This document shows, piece by piece, positions 17,180 through 21,212 of a stretch of DNA of 21,212 nt. The stretch spans positions 1 to 21,212 of the forward strand of contig CALLLZ010000083.1 of NCBI GenBank assembly GCA_938008005.1, given 5' to 3'. Position numbers and translations under genes: made by a program. The notes beneath the pieces are model-generated. The model had not been told where the DNA came from, searched no databases, and saw only the letters and a program-made list of their open reading frames with translations. Source of the DNA: an uncultured Marinicella sp. (GTDB lineage Bacteria > Pseudomonadota > Gammaproteobacteria > Xanthomonadales > Marinicellaceae). The number at the start of each line of letters is the position of its first letter. The first letter of the stretch is position 1.

Positions 17180-17322
17180 CCCAGTAGGTAGATTCTTAAA
17201 GCTGTAAATGCAACCATCAACCCAAACTTTTTTTAGAGTGAAGTGATATCCACTAAAACTAAGATTGCCCTGATTTCATCATAAATAACCAACGTTTTTC
17301 AGAGGAAAAACCTTTATCACCA

Positions 17323-18798
17323 TCAATCCACCAAATAGTTTATTGGGTTTCCTTTCCGTGACACCTTAACCATTTCCCGGACTGCTTTGAGCATGGTCGG
17401 GGCATGGTAAGGGATGCCGTCTTTGATGGTCCACTGGATACCACCGGTACTCTCTTCACCGGTTAAAGGTTTAATGTTTCTGGGCCACAAAACCGACAAA
17501 TCTGCCATTGGATTACCATTAACAATCACCAGATCAGCTACATAACCAATGCGGATTTGGCCTAATTTATCTCCCTGACCAAGCACCTGGGCCGAGTTAA
17601 CAGTGGCATGTTTTAAAACCTCTAATGGATGAAAACCTGCTTCTTGTTGCAGTTGCAATTCACGTAAATAACCAAAACCATAGAGTTGGTAAATATAACC
17701 GCCGTCTTCACCAGTGGTAATGATGCCACCTTTATCAGCAAAGTCACGAAGTGCCTTAAACCAAATTTGATAGTTGTTTTTCCAAAAAACTTCATCAGTG
17801 GATGTCCATCCCCAGAAAAATGAACCATGTGAATCGGCGCTGGGTTGAAAAAATTTCTCTAAACCCGGATGAAGGTAATCTTTGAACCAAGGTGATGAAA
17901 TGGCCCGTTGTAAATCTCTGGAAGCTTCATAAATAACCAAAGTTGGGTCCCACGCCACACCCGATTTGACCATTCCTTCAAGCACTTGATCCAATTTATC
18001 TGAATCAGCTTCACGCCATAAGCGCCCTGCATAACGAAAACGGTGCAACTCATTAGAGTAGTTCATCTCTGGTGGAAAGTTCTGCACCCCTTTCAATGCC
18101 GCATCAGGCACACCATACCAATGCTCAATCGTAGCTGTGCCTGCTTTGATGTTATCCCAAGCATTCATATCCTCAACACCTACATGGTTTGCGACTGGGA
18201 GTTTATACTCTTTTGCCAGTTTTGATGCCGCTACAAAAGTTTGTCTATCCATCATGCCAAACTTCAAACCATCGGCACCCTGTTTTTTAAACTCAGCTAT
18301 TTTTTGTTTCAATGCCTGCTCACTGTGATTACCCCAAATCCCTGGATAAACAAACATGCGCGGCGCAATGATTTCATGTTTAGCACTTTGTTGTTTTTCT
18401 TTAAGAGTCACTTTGGTATCACTGCCCAAATCTCTCACTGTGGTAATACCACTGGCTAACCACAGGTAGTGTTGATAAGGTTGAGCCATATCAATGCCAG
18501 CACGTGAATACATGGTATGGGCGTGCATATTAATAAACCCAGGTAAAACATACCCTCCTTTTGCATCCAATTGTTGAATGTCTGTACCACGTAATTTGGC
18601 ATCAACACTGGCAGCGGACATAGCATGAATCATGCCATCTTTAATGTGAATGTCATATGGTCCTTCCGCTGGTGTACCGACCCCAACAACCACCATGGCA
18701 TTGGTTACCAACAGCTCATCTTTTTTCTGATTATGTAAACTGGTTTGGGCAGCCAAATGGGTGCTTATAAAAAGCAAGAAGTACGCGATTGTTTTCAT
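17323..18798 (-). CDS. Secreted metal-dependent amidohydrolase family protein
   Basis: 491 residues from the ATG at 18798, chosen because it begins a signal peptide (MKTIAYFLLFISTHLAAQ). An in-frame TTG at 18852 would add 18 residues that spoil it. The amidohydrolase fold is clear: an N-terminal beta-sandwich half (LLVTNAMVVVG...GGYVLPGFINMHAHT), then the TIM barrel with HAH (His92, His94), a candidate carboxylated Lys179 (GADGLKFGMMD), His205 (ANHVGV), His226 (TIEHWYG) and Asp365 (TTGEDGG). The chain closes with the usual GYVADLVIVNGNPMADL return strand. The ligand set fits a binuclear zinc-type hydrolase of the imidazolonepropionase/Xaa-Pro dipeptidase-like branch, exported to the periplasm or beyond. 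The substrate cannot be read from sequence. The gene is divergent from the His-rich cassette. Confidence 0.9.
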   Translation of the reverse strand: MKTIAYFLLFISTHLAAQTSLHNQKKDELLVTNAMVVVGVGTPAEGPYDIHIKDGMIHAMSAASVDAKLRGTDIQQLDAKGGYVLPGFINMHAHTMYSRAGIDMAQPYQHYLWLASGITTVRDLGSDTKVTLKEKQQSAKHEIIAPRMFVYPGIWGNHSEQALKQKIAEFKKQGADGLKFGMMDRQTFVAASKLAKEYKLPVANHVGVEDMNAWDNIKAGTATIEHWYGVPDAALKGVQNFPPEMNYSNELHRFRYAGRLWREADSDKLDQVLEGMVKSGVAWDPTLVIYEASRDLQRAISSPWFKDYLHPGLEKFFQPSADSHGSFFWGWTSTDEVFWKNNYQIWFKALRDFADKGGIITTGEDGGYIYQLYGFGYLRELQLQQEAGFHPLEVLKHATVNSAQVLGQGDKLGQIRIGYVADLVIVNGNPMADLSVLWPRNIKPLTGEESTGGIQWTIKDGIPYHAPTMLKAVREMVKVSRKGNPINYLVD

Positions 18799-18830
18799 GG
18801 TTGGTTTCACATCAGTTACTGAACCCTTCG

Positions 18831-18836
18831 ATTGTA
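18831..18836 (-). promoter_or_regulatory. Possible -10 element of the amidohydrolase gene
   Basis: TACAAT on the minus strand within GATACAAT, 33 bases upstream of the ATG at 18798. No good -35 hexamer is evident at the usual spacing. Confidence 0.25.
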
Positions 18837-18925
18837 TCAACCCACACAACAATTAACCACTGAATAACCACACCGTGCATTGGTGGGTCACACAAACATA
18901 TGCTGTTATCTAAACAGTTCTATGT

Positions 18926-18964
18926 GATTCAGTTTTGATTCAGTCGAAACCTGTAAATTAATAT
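18926..18964 (+). promoter_or_regulatory. Conserved control region of the first His/Tyr-rich gene, with 11-base-period direct repeats
   Basis: GATTCAG occurs at 18926-18932 and again at 18937-18943, one helical turn apart, the spacing typical of OmpR/PhoB-family response regulators. The block 18927-18959 matches 19632-19664, upstream of the paralogue, at 31 of 33 bases. TTGATT (18935-18940) with 17 bases to TTAATA (18958-18963) could be the core promoter. The regulator is not identified. Confidence 0.6.
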
Positions 18965-18990
18965 TTACAACAATAACTGGAGATTCAAAA

Positions 18991-19326
18991 ATGAAGTCTT
19001 TAAAAACATATCTTACCCTCACCACACTGATATTCAGCCTGTCAGCTACAGCAGATCGAAGCAGAAACCACAGCAGTAGTAATTACAACAACAATTATTT
19101 AGCTCTGCACAATATAATACAGACCGGAAACAATAAACACGGTTATTACGGTCATAACTACAAACATGGTAACAGCTATAACCGTGGTTATAGAAACCAT
19201 GGCTATAACAAAAGATACAGCCGTTATAATCGAAGCAATCGTGGCTATAAACGCAACCATTACAAATCAAAAAAATATTATAGAAACAAATACCGCCGCT
19301 ACAATAATTACAACTACTGTTACTAA
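18991..19326 (+). CDS. Small secreted Tyr/Asn/Arg/Gly-rich basic protein, paralogue of the next gene
   Basis: 111 residues. Signal peptide MKSLKTYLTLTTLIFSLSATA (cleavage before DRSR), then low-complexity sequence dominated by Asn, Tyr, Arg, Lys, Gly and His with short motifs such as YGHNYKHGNSYNRGYRNHGY and the basic KSKKYYRNKYRRYNNYNY near the end. It has almost no acidic residues in the mature part, so it would be strongly positive. GGAG at 18979-18982 supports the start. Signal peptide, DRSR junction, ribosome site, upstream block and terminator all match the neighbouring gene, indicating duplication. The next gene's acidic/aromatic C-terminal domain is absent here. Function unknown; wall, nucleic-acid or metal binding are guesses from composition. 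Confidence 0.75.
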   Translation: MKSLKTYLTLTTLIFSLSATADRSRNHSSSNYNNNYLALHNIIQTGNNKHGYYGHNYKHGNSYNRGYRNHGYNKRYSRYNRSNRGYKRNHYKSKKYYRNKYRRYNNYNYCY

Positions 19327-19350
19327 CAAGTATATATACATTAACAAACA

Positions 19351-19375
19351 AAAGGGCTCAAAAGAGCCTTTTTTT
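19351..19375 (+). terminator. Rho-independent terminator of the first His/Tyr-rich gene
   Basis: AAAGGGCTC (19351-19359), loop AAAA, GAGCCTTTT (19364-19372) with one G-T pair, then T to 19375. It shares the AAAGGGCTC arm with the terminator of the second gene. Confidence 0.88.
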
Positions 19376-19631
19376 GCACCACAAAAAGTTCTGTTGCTTA
19401 AAAATCAAGTTTTAATATATCGATTCATGATCTTTGCAAGCTGAGAACAAACAACACAATGATTTATTGATCGTGTGAATATCAAGTGTTCAGATTTATC
19501 ATAAACTATGTTCTCTTGATCAGTTTCTACATCCATTCAAAATTCTGACACCCATAACAACCCTTACTTACTGTCAAATAACTTGTCGTAACAACTTTGC
19601 TGGCTTAACGGTTTCTGAACGACTTTTTGTT

Positions 19632-19664
19632 ATTCAGTTTTGATTCAGTCAAAACCCGTAAATT
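19632..19664 (+). promoter_or_regulatory. Conserved control region of the second His/Tyr-rich gene
   Basis: Matches 18927-18959 at 31 of 33 positions: the ATTCAGTTTTGATTCAGTC part is identical, with differences only at G/A and T/C further on. It keeps the two ATTCAG units 11 bases apart. It sits at a similar distance from the start codon (31 bases here, 31 in the first gene). AGGAG at 19683-19687 lies between it and the ATG at 19696. Confidence 0.6.
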
Positions 19665-19695
19665 GGGTTTAACAGTAACAACAGGAGATTCAATT

Positions 19696-20517
19696 ATGAC
19701 CTCTTTTAAAACATATTTAACCTTAGTCGCTTTGATTTTCAGCGCCTCTGCTTTGGCTGATCGCAGCAGAGACAGCGGTCATGATAACCACAAAAACCAC
19801 CGCCACGCACAAAAGCACAGTGGCAAAAAATACAACAGTAATAAACACAGCCACAACAATGGCTATAAAGGCCAACACAGTGCGCGCCAACAAGCCCGAG
19901 GCAATAAACACCGGAACAATACAAGAAGCTACAATGACCGAGTTTATAACGGCCACAAAAATAACCACGGTAACAAACACCGCAATGGCCAAAGTTACAA
20001 TGAAAGGGCTTACAACAGAAAAGGCAACAAACACAACAACCGAAATAACCGGCATGGTTTCAACGGTGATTATCGCGACAACCGTCATTTTGATAACAGC
20101 AACAGACGCCACAATAGTTATGGCCATAACCACAACCGTTACAGCCATAACCGACATAATCGATACAATTACCACAATAGGTACAATGGCGGTTACATCA
20201 CCCACAATTACTATAAACCGAAAAAGTATTATAAAAAATGGAGAAAACAAAATCGCAGATACTGGAAAAACAAGTACCGCCATTTTAATAACTACCATAT
20301 TTATCAAGATGACTACTATAGATACCGCCCACTGCGTGGCTTAGGGCACTACTTTGATAGACCCGGATATGGTTATGGTCACTGGCACGAAGCAGACTGG
20401 TGTATCAGCTATCATGATGAAGCCTATTACCGAGATTATTACAGCTATTACCCTTACCAAGATGGTTGGAGACACGGAGACGGGGACTTCGGTATCTGGT
20501 TCAGTTTTGACTTATAA
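19696..20517 (+). CDS. Secreted His/Tyr/Asn/Arg-rich protein with an aromatic, acidic C-terminal segment
   Basis: 273 residues. Signal peptide MTSFKTYLTLVALIFSASALA, then DRSR as in its paralogue. An in-frame TTG at 19627 lies upstream, but AGGAG at 19683-19687 and the signal peptide choose the ATG at 19696. Residues 22-200 are low complexity with about 29 His in the whole chain. Imperfect repeats start with GNKH at residues 69, 92 and 110 (GNKHRN..SYN[D/E]R.YN). A basic YKPKKYYKKWRKQNRRYWKN stretch leads into a distinct tail: IYQDDYYRYRPLRGLGHYF, GYGHWHEADWC, YYRDYYSYYPYQ and DGDFGIWFSFDL. That tail looks folded or aggregating and may bind metal (HWH, DD, YHDE). Family and function are not recognised. 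Confidence 0.78.
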   Translation: MTSFKTYLTLVALIFSASALADRSRDSGHDNHKNHRHAQKHSGKKYNSNKHSHNNGYKGQHSARQQARGNKHRNNTRSYNDRVYNGHKNNHGNKHRNGQSYNERAYNRKGNKHNNRNNRHGFNGDYRDNRHFDNSNRRHNSYGHNHNRYSHNRHNRYNYHNRYNGGYITHNYYKPKKYYKKWRKQNRRYWKNKYRHFNNYHIYQDDYYRYRPLRGLGHYFDRPGYGYGHWHEADWCISYHDEAYYRDYYSYYPYQDGWRHGDGDFGIWFSFDL

Positions 20518-20534
20518 AGATTAACAACACCCTC

Positions 20535-20561
20535 AAAGGGCTCAGGATGAGCCCTTTTTTT
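20535..20561 (+). terminator. Rho-independent terminator of the second His/Tyr-rich gene
   Basis: AAAGGGCTC (20535-20543), loop AGGAT, GAGCCCTTT (20549-20557), with T running to 20561. Perfect nine-base stem, 18 bases after the stop codon. Confidence 0.93.
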
Positions 20562-20603
20562 ATGTGTGAAGTATTTTTATATTTCTGTATCATTTTTAGT
20601 CAC

Positions 20604-21212
20604 TCATAAGTCCAACTCACAAACCGACGTTTTATCCATACATTCGAAATATATGCTATGAGTTTCCTTTTTATAGCCCATCGGTTTATGTGTGTAAGGA
20701 TTGGTGTATTGGGAGTTGGCAATTACATTTTCAACCAACTGATCAGGGCTCAGAGCAATTTCGATTTGCAGTTTCAATAAATAGAACATGCCATTTAGAT
20801 CATGTGCACGGCTAAGGTAATTGGTATATGCAGGTATGGAATAACTGACCAAAAGCTTTCCTGTTGGGTTATATAACATGCCGGGAGTCCAATTAACGGG
20901 TGAAGCAAGATCCTTGTTCTTTTGATCACTGTTGATATATTGGTAGTAATCAGCTGTGGTTAATGCCGCTATCCTTTTTAAAGGTTTGGTCTCGTGTAAA
21001 TAACGGGTGTTATGTGTCGCTCGAGGTTGATACAACCATTCTTCGAATGAGTCTTTAACACCATCAGTAACACCGTTCTCAAATATATCCATTCCATATT
21101 TAAACTCAAATTCAAACGTTGTGCCCATGTCAATTTCTGCCTTGTTGAGTGTTTGAATTTCAGTTTGTAACTGGCGCAACTGTACTGGACTTAATGAGCC
21201 TTGTTTAATCGC
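20604..21212 (-). CDS. Uncharacterised protein, C-terminal part; runs off the right edge
   Basis: The frame is open from the right edge (AIKQGSLSPVQLRQLQTE...) to TGA at 20604-20606, giving 203 codons including the stop. The in-frame TTG at 21177-21179 is unlikely to be the start, because the reading frame continues without a stop and there is no ribosome site. Visible features are a possible amphipathic helix at the beginning, LYQPRATHNTRYLHETKPL and YYQYINSD, then AHDLNGMFYLLKLQIEIAL, SQYTNPYTHKPMGY and a final IYFECMDKTSVCELDL with two cysteines. The NPYTxKPM...IxFxC ending recalls tails of uncharacterised exported proteins in related bacteria, but I cannot name a family. Convergent with the His-rich cassette. 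N-terminus, signal peptide and true length are outside the window. Confidence 0.65.
   Translation of the reverse strand, partial: AIKQGSLSPVQLRQLQTEIQTLNKAEIDMGTTFEFEFKYGMDIFENGVTDGVKDSFEEWLYQPRATHNTRYLHETKPLKRIAALTTADYYQYINSDQKNKDLASPVNWTPGMLYNPTGKLLVSYSIPAYTNYLSRAHDLNGMFYLLKLQIEIALSPDQLVENVIANSQYTNPYTHKPMGYKKETHSIYFECMDKTSVCELDL

Larger units (their letters stand above)
19327..19695. other. Gap between the two paralogous genes
   Basis: Holds the terminator of the first gene (19351-19375) and the conserved control block of the second (19631-19668). I see nothing convincing between about 19380 and 19625. Confidence 0.6.

Noticed and set aside
19723..20307. Long antisense open frame (194 codons) rich in Val and Ile opposite the His-rich gene, and a Thr-rich frame at 19781-20344
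   Set aside because: Both arise from the biased AAC/CAC/AAT/TAC codon content of the real gene; neither has a ribosome site, and the true frame has a signal peptide and AGGAG.

Overview
The window looks like chromosomal DNA of a moderately AT-rich, free-living Gammaproteobacterium. This rests on a PBP1B-type murein synthase, a BarA-like hybrid kinase, a TonB-dependent outer-membrane receptor, a GloA-type glyoxalase and several Sec signal peptides. The secreted beta-helix protein ends in ...FSDGFE, a tail I associate from memory with marine lineages such as Marinicella; treat that placement as inference. No tRNA, rRNA, CRISPR array, integrase or intact insertion sequence is visible.

Left part (1-9156): the 5' part of mrcB runs off the left edge on the minus strand. 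It is divergent from a small secreted protein (1025-1792) that has its own terminator. Then come a 1460-residue protein joining three or four glycosyltransferase modules (1906-6288) and a six-helix hybrid histidine kinase with a degenerate receiver, a true receiver and an HPt domain (6502-9156).

Centre (9157-13739): a TonB-dependent receptor, gcvPB (subunit 2 of the split glycine decarboxylase) and dgkA (diacylglycerol kinase) lie head to tail with short gaps. gcvPB and dgkA are 8 bases apart and probably co-transcribed. A 68-residue secreted peptide with a good promoter follows.

Right part (13899-21212): a GloA-type glyoxalase on the minus strand is followed by about 1.37 kb without a convincing gene. 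That stretch holds three REP-like hairpins, a minus-strand terminator and a possible frameshifted gene remnant. Next, on the minus strand, are a CSLREA/choice-of-anchor-Q secreted beta-helix protein and a secreted metal-dependent amidohydrolase. Divergent from the amidohydrolase are two paralogous secreted proteins extremely rich in His, Tyr, Asn, Arg and Lys. Their promoter regions share a 33-base block, 31 of 33 identical, containing a direct repeat with an 11-base period, and each gene ends in a similar AAAGGGCTC-type terminator. The window closes with the C-terminal part of an uncharacterised protein on the minus strand.

The most novel-looking item is the duplicated cassette at 18926-20561: His/Tyr/Asn-rich secreted proteins under an apparently shared, possibly OmpR/PhoB-type, control element. 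The multi-module glycosyltransferase and the DGFE tail come next. Most other genes are ordinary housekeeping or envelope functions.
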